The notes: generated by a model not told the origin, from the letters alone. 64,000 nt of DNA from Sphingomonas melonis (GCF_013409985.1 NZ_JACCBY010000003.1:124001-188000); one strand, 5' to 3'; positions 15,081 to 24,098 are shown, counted from the first letter of the stretch. Program-made: numbers and translations.

Positions 15081-15530
15081 ATGCGACTTTCCAGCCTTGC
15101 CGATTATGCCGTGGTGATGATGTCCGCTGCCGCGCGGCATTGCGGCGGCGCGGCGCGGCTGAATGCGACGCTGCTCGCCGAGGAAACCGGCGTGCCGTTG
15201 CCGACCGCGCAGAAGCTGGTCAGCCGCCTGTCCAGCGCCGGCCTGATCGAGAGTGCGCGTGGCACCGGTGGCGGCTTCCGCCTCGCGCGGCCCGCCGCGG
15301 CAATCAGCCTCGCCGATATCGTCGAGGCGGTCGAGGGGCCGATCCAGATGACGTCCTGTGTCGAGGGTAGCCGGCACGAATGCGGGCTGGAAGGCAATTG
15401 CCTGGTCCGGCCGCATTGGGGGATCGTCAACGAGGCGGTCCGCGGCGCGCTCGCCGGCGTATCGCTCGCCCGCCTTTCGCGCGCTCCCATCCACGATCCC
15501 ATTCCCGCTCCGCTGAGCGAACAGGTGTAA
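15081..15530 (+). CDS. Rrf2 family Fe-S assembly (SUF) transcriptional regulator
   Basis: A 149-residue winged-helix protein starting [20 protein letters not shown]. The helix-turn-helix is followed by [28 protein letters not shown], the Rrf2 wing signature. Three cysteines lie in [19 protein letters not shown], spaced as in IscR and the SUF-regulator subfamily, so it probably binds an Fe-S cluster and senses cluster status. Its stop lies 2 bp before sufB, and it leads the suf operon. A palindrome 34 bp upstream is its likely own operator. Confidence 0.9.
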   Translation: MRLSSLADYAVVMMSAAARHCGGAARLNATLLAEETGVPLPTAQKLVSRLSSAGLIESARGTGGGFRLARPAAAISLADIVEAVEGPIQMTSCVEGSRHECGLEGNCLVRPHWGIVNEAVRGALAGVSLARLSRAPIHDPIPAPLSEQV

Positions 15531-15532
15531 CC

Positions 15533-17017
15533 ATGGCGACCAAGAACGCAGAGGCCTATGCGGCCGTCTCCAAGACCTACGAATGGGGCTTTTCGTCCGA
15601 TATCGAACAGGATTTCGCGCCCAAGGGGCTGAGCGAGGATACGGTTCGCTATATCAGCGCCAAGAAGAACGAGCCCGAATGGATGCTCGACTGGCGGCTG
15701 AAGGCCTTCCGCATGTGGCAGACGATGGCGGCGCCCGACTGGGCCAAGCTCAACGTCCCGCCGATCGACTATCAGGACGCTTATTATTACGCCGAGCCCA
15801 AGGCGAAGCCCAAGCTCGGCTCGCTCGACGAGGTTGATCCCGAGATCCTGCGCGTCTATGAAAAGCTCGGCATCCCCATTGCCGAGCAGAAGATGCTCGC
15901 CGGGGTCGAGGATCTCGATGCCGAGGGCAATCCGAAGCGCCGCGTCGCGGTGGATGCGGTGTTCGACAGTGTTTCGGTCGCGACCACCTTCCGCAAGGAG
16001 CTGGAGGCCGCGGGCGTCATCTTCCGCTCGATCAGCGAGGCGATCCGCGAATATCCCGACCTCGTCCGCAAGTGGCTGGGCAAGGTCGTGCCGCAGCGCG
16101 ACAATTATTTCGCGACGCTCAATTCGGCGGTCTTTTCGGACGGGACGTTCGTCTACATTCCCGAAGGCGTGCGCTGCCCGATGGAACTGTCGACCTATTT
16201 CCGGATCAATGCGGAAAATACCGGCCAGTTCGAGCGGACGCTGATCGTCGCCGACAAGGGCTCGTACGTCTCCTATCTGGAAGGCTGCACCGCGCCGATG
16301 CGCGACGAGAACCAGCTCCACGCCGCGGTGGTGGAACTGGTCGCGCTCGACGATGCCGAGATCAAATATTCGACCGTGCAGAACTGGTATCCCGGCGACG
16401 AGAACGGCGTCGGCGGCATCTATAACTTTGTCACCAAGCGCGCGCTCTGCCAGGGCCGGAACAGCAAGGTGTCGTGGACGCAGGTCGAGACCGGATCGGC
16501 GATCACCTGGAAATATCCGAGCTGCGTGCTCGCGGGCGAGAACAGCGTCGGTGAATTCTATTCGGTCGCGGTGACCAACAACCGCCAGCAGGCGGATACC
16601 GGCACCAAGATGATCCACCTCGGCAAGGGATCGCGCTCGACGATCGTGTCGAAGGGGATTTCGGCGGGGCGGTCGGACAATACCTATCGCGGTCTGGTCC
16701 GCGTCGGGCCGACGGCGGAGAATGTCCGCAACTTCACGCAATGCGATTCGCTGCTGCTCGGCGACCAGTGCGGCGCGCATACCGTGCCCTATATCGAGGT
16801 GAAGAACCCCTCGGCGCAGATCGAGCATGAGGCGACGACCTCGAAGATCAGCGAGGACCAGCTGTTCTATGCGATGAGCCGCGGGCTCGATCAGGAGGCG
16901 GCGGTGGCGCTGATCGTCAACGGCTTCGCGCGCGAGGTGCTGCAACAGCTGCCGATGGAATTCGCGGTCGAGGCGCAGAAGCTGCTCGGGATCAGCCTTG
17001 AAGGCTCGGTAGGGTAA
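15533..17017 (+). CDS. sufB: Fe-S cluster assembly protein SufB
   Basis: A 494-residue SufB, starting [20 protein letters not shown]. It has the beta-helix core with [62 protein letters not shown] and [17 protein letters not shown], covering the conserved Cys and Glu residues of the scaffold. SufB forms the SufBC2D complex on which clusters are built with persulfide sulfur from SufS. It starts 2 bp after the regulator gene. Length and sequence are typical. Confidence 0.97.
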   Translation: MATKNAEAYAAVSKTYEWGFSSDIEQDFAPKGLSEDTVRYISAKKNEPEWMLDWRLKAFRMWQTMAAPDWAKLNVPPIDYQDAYYYAEPKAKPKLGSLDEVDPEILRVYEKLGIPIAEQKMLAGVEDLDAEGNPKRRVAVDAVFDSVSVATTFRKELEAAGVIFRSISEAIREYPDLVRKWLGKVVPQRDNYFATLNSAVFSDGTFVYIPEGVRCPMELSTYFRINAENTGQFERTLIVADKGSYVSYLEGCTAPMRDENQLHAAVVELVALDDAEIKYSTVQNWYPGDENGVGGIYNFVTKRALCQGRNSKVSWTQVETGSAITWKYPSCVLAGENSVGEFYSVAVTNNRQQADTGTKMIHLGKGSRSTIVSKGISAGRSDNTYRGLVRVGPTAENVRNFTQCDSLLLGDQCGAHTVPYIEVKNPSAQIEHEATTSKISEDQLFYAMSRGLDQEAAVALIVNGFAREVLQQLPMEFAVEAQKLLGISLEGSVG

Positions 17018-17068
17018 GGTTGGATGGGGATGCGGGTGACGGTCTCGGTGAGACTTCCCCCACCCCAA

Positions 17069-17090
17069 CCCCTCCCCTGAAGGGGAGGGG
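17069..17090. other. Hairpin between sufB and sufC
   Basis: CCCCTCCCCT and AGGGGAGGGG form a perfect 10-bp inverted repeat with a 2-bp centre. It lies in the 88-bp sufB-sufC gap, 15 bp before the sufC start. No T-run follows, so it is not a classical terminator; it resembles the C/G-rich repeat family seen elsewhere in the window and could influence mRNA stability or sufC translation. Confidence 0.6.
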
Positions 17091-17105
17091 CTTTAAGGAA
17101 GAACG

Positions 17106-17849
17106 ATGCTCAAGATTGAAAACCTTCACGCCGAGATCGATGGCAAGCCGATCCTCAAGGGGCTGACCCTCGAAGTGAATGCGGGCGAGATCCATGCGAT
17201 CATGGGGCCGAACGGCGCGGGCAAGTCGACGCTCGGTTACGTCCTCGGCGGGCGGCCGGGCTATGAGGTGACGGAGGGGTCGATCACCTTCGACGGGCAG
17301 GATTTGCTGGAGCTTGCTCCCAACGAGCGCGCCGCGGCGGGTGTCTTCCTCGGCTTCCAATATCCGGTCGAGATCCCCGGCGTCAGCAACGTCCAGTTCC
17401 TGCGCGAGGCGCTCAACGCGCAGCGCGGCGTGCGTGGTGAGAAGCCGCTGTCGGGGGCCGAGTTCCTCAAGCTCGCGCGCGAGGAGGCGCGCAAGCTCGA
17501 CATGGATGCCGAGATGCTCAAGCGCCCGGTCAACGTCGGTTTCTCCGGCGGCGAGAAGAAGCGCAATGAGATGGTCCAGATGGGCGTCGTCAACCCCAAG
17601 TTCGCGATCCTCGACGAGACCGACAGCGGGCTCGACATCGACGCGCTGCGGATCGTCGGCGACGGCATCAACCGCATCATGCGCGCCCCCGACAAGGCGG
17701 TGCTGCTGATCACCCATTACCAGCGGCTGCTCGATTACGTGCGGCCCGACGTCGTCCATGTGCTCGCCGACGGGCGTATCGTGCGGACCGGCGGCGCCGA
17801 CCTGGCGCATGAGCTGGAGCGCGAGGGCTATGCGGGGGTGACGGCGTGA
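17106..17849 (+). CDS. sufC: Fe-S cluster assembly ATPase SufC
   Basis: A 247-residue ABC-type ATPase. Walker A is GPNGAGKST (about residues 37-45), the ABC signature is FSGGEKKRNEM, and Walker B is FAILDETDSGLDID; the H-loop histidine is in LLITHYQRLLDYV. SufC energises the SufBCD scaffold. AAGGAAG precedes the ATG. It is followed by 307 bp of repeat DNA before sufD, an unusual break in the operon. Confidence 0.97.
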   Translation: MLKIENLHAEIDGKPILKGLTLEVNAGEIHAIMGPNGAGKSTLGYVLGGRPGYEVTEGSITFDGQDLLELAPNERAAAGVFLGFQYPVEIPGVSNVQFLREALNAQRGVRGEKPLSGAEFLKLAREEARKLDMDAEMLKRPVNVGFSGGEKKRNEMVQMGVVNPKFAILDETDSGLDIDALRIVGDGINRIMRAPDKAVLLITHYQRLLDYVRPDVVHVLADGRIVRTGGADLAHELEREGYAGVTA

Positions 17850-17856
17850 TTGTCGT

Positions 17857-18135
17857 TCACGCGAAGGCGCGAAGGCGCGAAGAGGGCGCGTCGCCTGGCG
17901 CGCCGTCTGGTGTCCTCGATACGGTTTTTGTTCGCGCGGGGGCGCGGAGGCGCGGAGATTGCGTCGCCGGAGGCGTGCTCCCGTCGATCATCCCCAACGG
18001 TTTTGATAATGCGCTGACGCGCAAGAAGGCTTGCGCCGCAGGCGCCATCCCGTCGTCTTCTCTTCTTCTCCGCGCCTCTGCGCCTCTGCGCGCAAAAACC
18101 CTGTCTTCTCTTCGCGTCTTCGCGCCTTCGCGTGA
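17857..18135. repeat. Nested inverted-repeat element (family D) between sufC and sufD
   Basis: The outer arms are TCACGCGAAGGCGCGAAGGC at 17857 and its near-perfect inverse complement ending at 18135. The inner arms are GGTTTTTG plus gcgcggagg-type repeats (17923-17957) and the matching ctccgcgcctctgcgcc...AAAAACC (18068-18100). Arms are themselves built of short direct repeats of about 9 bp. It fills the sufC-sufD gap. The frame that stays open through it (Arg/Ala-rich) is a repeat translation, not a gene. A second element of this kind is at 44308-44876. Confidence 0.85.
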
Positions 18136-18156
18136 CACCATCCAGCGAGCCGCCGC

Positions 18157-19230
18157 ATGACCGCCGTTCTCGATTTGCCCACCACGCGCGAGGAAGCGTT
18201 CCGCTGGGCCGACATGCCCGCGCTGCAAGCCGCCCGCGCGCTGACGGCGCAGTCGGCGGCGGTGCCGGACGCGATCCTGCCCGAGGCGGCGCGGCTGGTG
18301 TTCGTCGATGGCTCTCTCGATACCGATGTCAGCCGCCCGGGTGACCTCGCCATCACTTCGGAAGCCATCGCCAGCGACCATCCGCTCGCCCGTTATGCCT
18401 CGGGCGACGGCCACCGGATCACGCTCGCACCGCGCACCGTCACCACGATCGAGATCGCCCGCGTCAATGCCGGCGAGGACAGCCAGACGCCGCTCGTCAT
18501 CACGCTCGGCGAGGATGCCGTGCTGACGCTGGTCGAGAGCTTCACCGGTGCCGGCTGGACCAACACGCTGACCCGGTTCGAGCTGGGGCAGGGCGCGCGG
18601 GTGATGCGCGCGGTGCGCATCGTGCAGGACGCGGGCTTCGTCTCGACCCGCGACGAGGTGACGATCGCCGAGGCGGCCAGCTTCGTCTCGGTCGCGCTCG
18701 GCGCCACCGCGGCGGGGACGCGGCTCGACGCGGCGCTGACGCTGAACGGTGACGGTGCCTATGCCGAACTGGGCGGCGCGCTGCTGACCCGCGACGAGCA
18801 GCGGCAGGAATGCGCGGTGCGTGTCCGTCACGCCAAGCCCAACGGCCAGTCGCACCAGCTGTGGCGCGCGGTCGCGGCGGACCGCTCGACGGTGAGCCTC
18901 GCCGCCGCGGTCGAGGTGGCGCGCGATGCGCAGAAGACCGACGGCGAACAGAGCCTGCGCGGGCTGCTGCTCCAGCGCACCGCGACGGTGAACCTCAAGC
19001 CCGAGCTGGAGATTTTCGCGGACGACGTGAAATGCGCGCATGGCGCGACGGTGGGCGAACTCGACGCGCGCGCGCTGTTCTACATGCAGAGCCGCGGCAT
19101 TCCCGCGCCCCGTGCCAAGGCGCTGCTGACGCGCGCCTTCGTCGCGGATGCGCTCGACCGGATCGCCGACGAGACGGTGCGCGACGTGTTCGCTGCCGAT
19201 GCCGACGCGTGGCTGGAGCAGACGCTGTGA
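18157..19230 (+). CDS. sufD: Fe-S cluster assembly protein SufD
   Basis: A 357-residue SufD. Only the family's C-terminal part is strongly conserved: VKCAHGATVGELDARALFYMQSRGIP and the helical end AFVADALDRIADETVRD, which carry the histidine used in cluster assembly (CAHGAT). It pairs with SufB in the SufBC2D scaffold. Its ribosome site and start lie just outside the repeat element. Its stop overlaps the sufS start by four bases (GTGA). Confidence 0.93.
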   Translation: MTAVLDLPTTREEAFRWADMPALQAARALTAQSAAVPDAILPEAARLVFVDGSLDTDVSRPGDLAITSEAIASDHPLARYASGDGHRITLAPRTVTTIEIARVNAGEDSQTPLVITLGEDAVLTLVESFTGAGWTNTLTRFELGQGARVMRAVRIVQDAGFVSTRDEVTIAEAASFVSVALGATAAGTRLDAALTLNGDGAYAELGGALLTRDEQRQECAVRVRHAKPNGQSHQLWRAVAADRSTVSLAAAVEVARDAQKTDGEQSLRGLLLQRTATVNLKPELEIFADDVKCAHGATVGELDARALFYMQSRGIPAPRAKALLTRAFVADALDRIADETVRDVFAADADAWLEQTL

Positions 19231-20429
19231 GCGAAGCCCCGCTCGACCGCGTCGCGGATTTCCCGGCGATCCCCGACGGCTGGGCCTATCTCGACACCGC
19301 GGCGACCGCGCAGAAGCCGCAGGTCGTGATCGATGCGATCGCGCGCGCCTATGGCGAGACCTATGCGACCGTCCATCGCGGCGTCTACCAGCGCTCCGCC
19401 GACATGACCGTCGCCTATGAGGCGGCGCGGGCGAAGGTCGCGGGCTTCATCGGCGCGACCACGCCCGACGAGATCGTCTTCGTCCGCGGCGCGACCGAGG
19501 GGATCAACCTCGTCGCGCAATGCTGGGCGGCGACCCAACTCAAGGCCGGCGACCGTATCCTGCTGTCGATGCTGGAGCATCACAGCAATATCGTGCCGTG
19601 GCAGATGGCCGCCGAGCGCGTCGGCGCGGCGATCGACGTGCTGCCGCTGACGGCGGATCATCGCATCGATCTCGACGCGATGGCGCGCATCCTCACGCCG
19701 CAGCACAAACTGGTCGCGCTCGCGCATGTCTCGAACGTGCTCGGCTCGGTGCTCGATGCGACGCGCGCGACCGACCTGGCACATGGCGTCGGCGCCAAGA
19801 TCCTGCTCGACGGCTGTCAGGCGGTGCCGCGGATCACGGTCGATGTCGCGGCGATCGGTTGCGACTTCTACGTCTTCTCCGGCCACAAGCTCTACGGCCC
19901 GACCGGGATCGGCGTGCTCTGGGGCCGCGGCGAACTGCTGACGCAGATGCCGCCCTATCAGGGCGGCGGGTCGATGATCGATCGCGTCACCTTCGCGCGA
20001 ACCACCTATGCGCCGCCGCCGGGGCGGTTCGAGGCAGGAACGCCGCATATCGTCGGCGCGCTCGGCCTTGCCGCGGCGATCGACTATGTCGAGGGGATCG
20101 GGCTCGATCGCATCCATGCGCACGAAACCGCCCTGGTCCGTGATGCACGCACGGCGCTGGCCTCGCTCAACTCGGTCCGCCTGTTCGGGCCGGAGGATAG
20201 CGCCGGCATCGTCAGTTTTGCGATCGAGGGGGTGCATCCGCACGACGTCGGCACCATCTTGGACGAAGGCCGGGTGGCGATCCGCGCCGGCCATCATTGT
20301 GCGCAGCCGCTGATGGAGGTGCTGGGCGTCGACGCGACCGCGCGGGCGAGCTTCGCGGTCTACAACGGTCCGCAGGACATCGAGGCGCTGGTGAAGGGCG
20401 TCGAACGAGTGACTCGTATTTTTGGGTAG
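19227..20429 (+). CDS. sufS: Cysteine desulfurase SufS
   Basis: A 400-residue PLP enzyme starting with GTG inside the sufD stop. The N-terminus LDTAATAQKPQVVIDA and TVHRGVYQRSA fit group II desulfurases. The PLP lysine is in FSGHKLYGPTGIGVLWG, and the catalytic cysteine is in RAGHHCAQPLME. It removes sulfur from cysteine and passes it to the scaffold. Group II enzymes usually need SufE or SufU as acceptor; neither gene is in this operon. Confidence 0.95.
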   Translation: MSEAPLDRVADFPAIPDGWAYLDTAATAQKPQVVIDAIARAYGETYATVHRGVYQRSADMTVAYEAARAKVAGFIGATTPDEIVFVRGATEGINLVAQCWAATQLKAGDRILLSMLEHHSNIVPWQMAAERVGAAIDVLPLTADHRIDLDAMARILTPQHKLVALAHVSNVLGSVLDATRATDLAHGVGAKILLDGCQAVPRITVDVAAIGCDFYVFSGHKLYGPTGIGVLWGRGELLTQMPPYQGGGSMIDRVTFARTTYAPPPGRFEAGTPHIVGALGLAAAIDYVEGIGLDRIHAHETALVRDARTALASLNSVRLFGPEDSAGIVSFAIEGVHPHDVGTILDEGRVAIRAGHHCAQPLMEVLGVDATARASFAVYNGPQDIEALVKGVERVTRIFG

Positions 20430-20439
20430 GGATATTCGG

Positions 20440-20898
20440 ATGAGCGATGCGATCCGTATCGAGGAAGTGGACGCGGTGACGCCGGCACCGCGCGCGCGCG
20501 TCGAGGACGTGGCGGATACTGCGCCGCGCGAACGCGATTACCTCACCGGCTTTCTCCAGCAGAAGCCGCAGGGCGATGCGCCGGGCGAGCCCGGCGGCGC
20601 GCTGTACGAGGCGGTCATCGACGCGCTGAAGGAGATCTATGACCCGGAGATTCCGGTCAATATCTACGATCTCGGGCTGATCTACGGCGTCGAGGTCGCG
20701 GAGACGGGGCAGGCGGTGGTGACGATGACGCTCACCACGCCGCATTGCCCGGTCGCCGAATCGATGCCCGCCGAGGTCGAGATGCGCGTCGCCGCGGTGC
20801 CGGGCATCGCCTTCGCCGACGTCAACCTCGTCTGGGACCCGCCATGGGACCCGCAGAAGATGTCCGACGACGCCAAGCTCGAACTGGGGATGCTGTGA
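20440..20898 (+). CDS. sufT: SUF system protein of the MIP18/DUF59 family (SufT-like)
   Basis: 152 residues: a variable acidic N-terminus of about 60 residues, then a MIP18 domain with EIYDPEIPVNIYDLGLIYGV, MTLTTPHCPVAE (conserved Cys) and VNLVWDPPWDPQKMS. SufT proteins help in cluster maturation or insertion. The stop overlaps the next gene's ATG by one base (TGATG). Position within the suf operon fixes the assignment; the exact biochemical step is not settled. Confidence 0.9.
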   Translation: MSDAIRIEEVDAVTPAPRARVEDVADTAPRERDYLTGFLQQKPQGDAPGEPGGALYEAVIDALKEIYDPEIPVNIYDLGLIYGVEVAETGQAVVTMTLTTPHCPVAESMPAEVEMRVAAVPGIAFADVNLVWDPPWDPQKMSDDAKLELGML

Positions 20899-21251
20899 TG
20901 GCCACGACCCTGCGCCAGCGCCCGGCGCCGCTGATCCTCACCGCCAATGCCGACGCGCGGATCGCCGACCTGATGACGCGCGCGCCGGAGGGGGCGATCG
21001 GCGTCAAGCTGTCGACGCCGCGCCGCGGCTGCTCCGGCCTCGCCTATTCGGTCGATTACGTCACCGAGGCCAAGCCGTTCGACGAGCGGATCGACACGCC
21101 CGGCGGCACTTTGTTCGTTGACGGCGGCTCGATCCTGTACCTCGTCGGATCGACGATGGACTGGGTCGAGGACGATTTCACCGCGGGGTTCGTGTTCAAC
21201 AACCCCAACGCCAAGGGCGCGTGCGGCTGCGGCGAGAGCTTCACGGTCTGA
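20898..21251 (+). CDS. A-type Fe-S carrier (HesB/IscA/SufA family)
   Basis: 117 residues. The three cluster cysteines are in RRGCSGLAYSVDYV and the C-terminal ACGCGESFTV, exactly as in A-type carriers. In a suf operon it acts as SufA, receiving clusters from SufBCD and giving them to target proteins; IscA and ErpA cannot be told apart by sequence alone. It is the last gene of the operon. A C/G-rich imperfect hairpin lies 5-40 bp after the stop and may end transcription. Confidence 0.92.
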   Translation: MATTLRQRPAPLILTANADARIADLMTRAPEGAIGVKLSTPRRGCSGLAYSVDYVTEAKPFDERIDTPGGTLFVDGGSILYLVGSTMDWVEDDFTAGFVFNNPNAKGACGCGESFTV

Positions 21252-21396
21252 TCCGTCCCCTTCCTCCGCTGACGCTGCGGGGGAGGGGCAGACAGGCGTG
21301 GGGTTGAAGAGGCGTTTGCCGCATACGGCTACGCTGACCGCCCGCGCCCGCAGCGCCAGCCGCCTCCCCCGGCGGGAGGCGTTGGTTTCCGCCCTG

Positions 21397-21699
21397 GGCC
21401 GGATCGACATTCAGGCTTTGGAGATACCGCCGGCCCCGGCTGGGCAAGGCTATCGTGTGGACGTTCGCTTGAGTCCGCCGCCTCCCAATCCCACCCCGTC
21501 ACCCCGGACGTGTTCCGGGGTCCACTCTGCGGCGAGGGGAGGCTCGATGGGACACCGTTCTCTTGTGGCCCGGTGGACCCCGGAACGAGTCCGGGGTGAC
21601 GGATACGAGGGGGAAGCCGTCGAGCCTCATCACCGGAGCCATAGGCGGTAGTCCTCCGCTCCTAGAGGGGAAGGAATTGGACTGGATGTCGATCCGGCC
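21397..21699. mobile_element. MITE-like element with 14-bp terminal inverted repeats, copy 1
   Basis: The 303-bp unit starts GGCCGGATCGACAT and ends ATGTCGATCCGGCC, a perfect 14-bp terminal inverted repeat. In its centre is a family A palindrome (21498-21600). It has no coding capacity. A second copy in opposite orientation is at 58685-58994, with homologous flanking arms (for example ccggccccggctgggcaagg and tcatcaccggagccatagg). Its right end is the first base of the neighbouring gene's stop codon. No target duplication is apparent. It occupies most of the 447-bp gap after the suf operon; the remaining 145 bp show no gene. Confidence 0.8.
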
Positions 21700-22850
21700 T
21701 ACAGGTCGCGCCCGTAGATATTGTAGACCTTGTTGACTCGGCTATCGATCGTCTCGGCGATCGAGCGCATGCCCTGATTGTCGTCGAGGATCCAGCCGAT
21801 CTCGCCGCGGCTGGCACCGTAATGCTGGACCGAGGCACGGCGGATATATTCGATCATCATGAAGGCGAGCTGGCTCGCCAGCCGCGACGCCTGCAACTCC
21901 TTGACGACGCCCATCAAGGGCACGCGCATCGTCCGCACCTTGGGCTTGCGCAGCCACAGCAGCAGCTTGGCCCAGCCGAACGGCAGCAGCGAGCCGTTGA
22001 GCGGCTTCAACGGTTCGTTGAGGTCGGGGAGGGTGATCATGAACGCCACCGGCTTGCCATCAAGCTCGGCGATGCGGATCAGGTCGTTGAACACGATCGG
22101 TTTCAGCTTGACGCCGACGTCCTTGATCTCCGGCGGGGTGAGGGGAACGAAGCCCCAATTGTCGCTCCACGCATCGTTGAGGATCGAGAGGATGATCGCC
22201 GCCTCCTCTTCGAACTTGCGCTTGTCGACCTGCCGCACGACGATGCGCTTGTTGTTTTCACCGGACTTGATGATCCGCTTCACGATCGGAGGAAATTCCT
22301 GCGTGATGTCGAGTTCGTAGGTGAAGAGTTGCTTGACCTGCTGATAGCCGGCGCGCTCGATCCAGCCCTGATATTCGGGCTTGGCATGGCCCATCATGAT
22401 TGTCGGCGCATGATCAAAGCCCTGGACCAGAAGGCCGGGTTCTTCCCAGACCGATTGTGAGATCGGCCCAAGCGCGCGGGTCATCCCCTGCTCGCGTAGC
22501 CAACCTTCCGCCCTGGCGAGCAGGGCGACGAATACCTCTTCGCGCTCGGCTTCCATCGATCCCCATTGGCCGACGCCGGGGCCAAAGCCCTGTTCCGCCG
22601 GCATCGTCAGCGCCAGCGTGTCGATATGCGCCGAGATGCGGCCGACCACCCGGCCGCCCTGACGCGCCAGGAACAGCCGCACCTTGGCGTGGCTGTACCA
22701 GCCGTTCTTTTCCGGCGTGATCAGGCCAAGCGCCTCGCCCTTGAGCGGCGGCACCCAGGCGGGATCGTCCTTGTACAGCCGGAACGGCAGGTCGATGAAC
22801 GCCTTGCGCTCGCTCTTCGTGGTGACGGGGGTGATCGTCAGGTCGCTCAT
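21699..22850 (-). CDS. GNAT-like acyltransferase of about 383 residues, candidate ceramide N-acyltransferase
   Basis: A 383-residue protein starting MSDLTITPV after GGAGG. It opens with FIDLPFRLYKDDPAWVPPL and has GRISAHIDTLAL, EPGLLVQGFDHAPTIMMGHA and a basic C-terminal half; these features mark a long GNAT-fold family found in Caulobacter and sphingomonads, variously annotated as N-acetyltransferase, hypothetical, or dATP pyrophosphohydrolase. To my recollection the Caulobacter ceramide synthase belongs to this family, which would make it transfer a fatty acyl chain to a sphingoid base in the cytoplasm. Seen: family-type motifs. Inferred: the sphingolipid role, helped by spt lying 8 kb away. 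Confidence 0.6.
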   Translation of the reverse strand: MSDLTITPVTTKSERKAFIDLPFRLYKDDPAWVPPLKGEALGLITPEKNGWYSHAKVRLFLARQGGRVVGRISAHIDTLALTMPAEQGFGPGVGQWGSMEAEREEVFVALLARAEGWLREQGMTRALGPISQSVWEEPGLLVQGFDHAPTIMMGHAKPEYQGWIERAGYQQVKQLFTYELDITQEFPPIVKRIIKSGENNKRIVVRQVDKRKFEEEAAIILSILNDAWSDNWGFVPLTPPEIKDVGVKLKPIVFNDLIRIAELDGKPVAFMITLPDLNEPLKPLNGSLLPFGWAKLLLWLRKPKVRTMRVPLMGVVKELQASRLASQLAFMMIEYIRRASVQHYGASRGEIGWILDDNQGMRSIAETIDSRVNKVYNIYGRDL

Positions 22851-22994
22851 TCGGGCCTCCCATTTTGGCGTGCGATCTAGCACGGCATGGCGACAAGGCG
22901 AGTGACGTTTCCGTCATCACTGATCGATATGTTGCGGCGCCGTGACGGTTTTCCGCGCCTGTAAATGCCACGCTGTCGCCACTATCTTGGGGCA

Positions 22995-24098
22995 ATGGAC
23001 CACGCCATGGAACGCTCGCTGACCCTTTCCCGCGCCCCCGTCGCCGACGCGCCGGTGCGCGCGCCGCGCCCGCGCATCGCCGACGACAAGGCGATGCTGC
23101 GCGCCGCAGCGGAGGCGACGCGCGATCTGATCGCGCCGCGTCCGGGCATCTATTGGACCGATCTGCTCGCGTCGGTCGTGGTCGGCTATGGCGCGCTCGC
23201 CGTGGCGGTGACGGCGCGGCAGACCGGATGGGTGGTGCTCGCCGCCGTCGTCTCGGCGCTGGCGCTGTATCGCGCGCTGAGCTTTATCCACGAAGTCAGC
23301 CATATGAAGCATAGCGCCGTGCCGCGCTTCCGGGGCGCGTGGAATGCGCTGGTCGGCGTGCCGATGCTGGTCCCGAGCTTCATGTACGAGGGCGTCCACA
23401 ACCTGCACCACGCCAAGACGCGTTATGGCACGTCGGAGGATCCGGAATATCTGCCGCTCGCGCTGATGAAGCCGTGGACGCTGCCGGCGTTCGTGGTGAT
23501 ATCCGCGCTGGCGCCGCTCGGCCTGCTGATCCGCTATGCGATCCTGTCGCCGGTGTCGCTGCTGTCGCCGAAGCTGCGGACGATCGTGATGGAGCGCTAT
23601 TCGGCGCTGGCGATCAACCCGTCGTTCCGCCGCCGTGCGCCGGAGGGCGAGGCGCTGACGATGTGGAACCGGGTCGAAACCGCCGCCAGCCTGTGGGCGA
23701 TCGCCGTCGTCGTGCTGACCGCCACCGGCGTCTTCCCGCTGCGCAGCGTCGCGATCGCGCTGGCGATCGGTTCGGGCGTCGCGGTGGTCAACCAGGTCCG
23801 CACGCTCGTCGCGCATCTGTGGGAGAATGACGGCGAGCCGATGTCGGTGACCGCGCAATATCTCGACTCGGTCAACGTGCCGCCGCCGGCGCTGCTGCCG
23901 GCGCTGTGGGCACCGGTGGGCCTGCGCTATCACGCGCTCCACCATCTGCTGCCGAGCCTGCCCTATCATGCGCTCGGCGAGGCGCACCGCCGCATCACCG
24001 CAGCGGTCGAACAGGGCTCGCCCTATCACAAGGCCAGCTATGCCGGACTGCCCGGGCTGGTGAACAAGATCGTGCGGAGCACGTTCCAGCCACGGTGA
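22995..24098 (+). CDS. Membrane fatty acid desaturase
   Basis: 367 residues with the three histidine boxes of di-iron membrane desaturases: HEVSHMKH (about residue 95), HNLHHAKT (about residue 130) and HALHHLLPSLPYH (about residue 310). Hydrophobic segments surround them (DLLASVVVGYGALAVAV, PAFVVISALAPLGLLI, WAIAVVVLTATGVF, VAIALAIGSGVAVV). It would introduce a double bond, or a hydroxyl, into a lipid-linked acyl chain. Starts at 22965 and 23007 are alternatives; the one at 22995 has GGGG upstream. It diverges from the GNAT-like gene with 144 bp between, so shared control is possible. Substrate unknown. Confidence 0.85.
   Translation: MDHAMERSLTLSRAPVADAPVRAPRPRIADDKAMLRAAAEATRDLIAPRPGIYWTDLLASVVVGYGALAVAVTARQTGWVVLAAVVSALALYRALSFIHEVSHMKHSAVPRFRGAWNALVGVPMLVPSFMYEGVHNLHHAKTRYGTSEDPEYLPLALMKPWTLPAFVVISALAPLGLLIRYAILSPVSLLSPKLRTIVMERYSALAINPSFRRRAPEGEALTMWNRVETAASLWAIAVVVLTATGVFPLRSVAIALAIGSGVAVVNQVRTLVAHLWENDGEPMSVTAQYLDSVNVPPPALLPALWAPVGLRYHALHHLLPSLPYHALGEAHRRITAAVEQGSPYHKASYAGLPGLVNKIVRSTFQPR

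Noticed and set aside
17846..18160. Open frame of about 104 codons between sufC and sufD
   Set aside because: It runs through the nested inverted-repeat element; the Arg/Ala-rich product merely translates short-period repeats.
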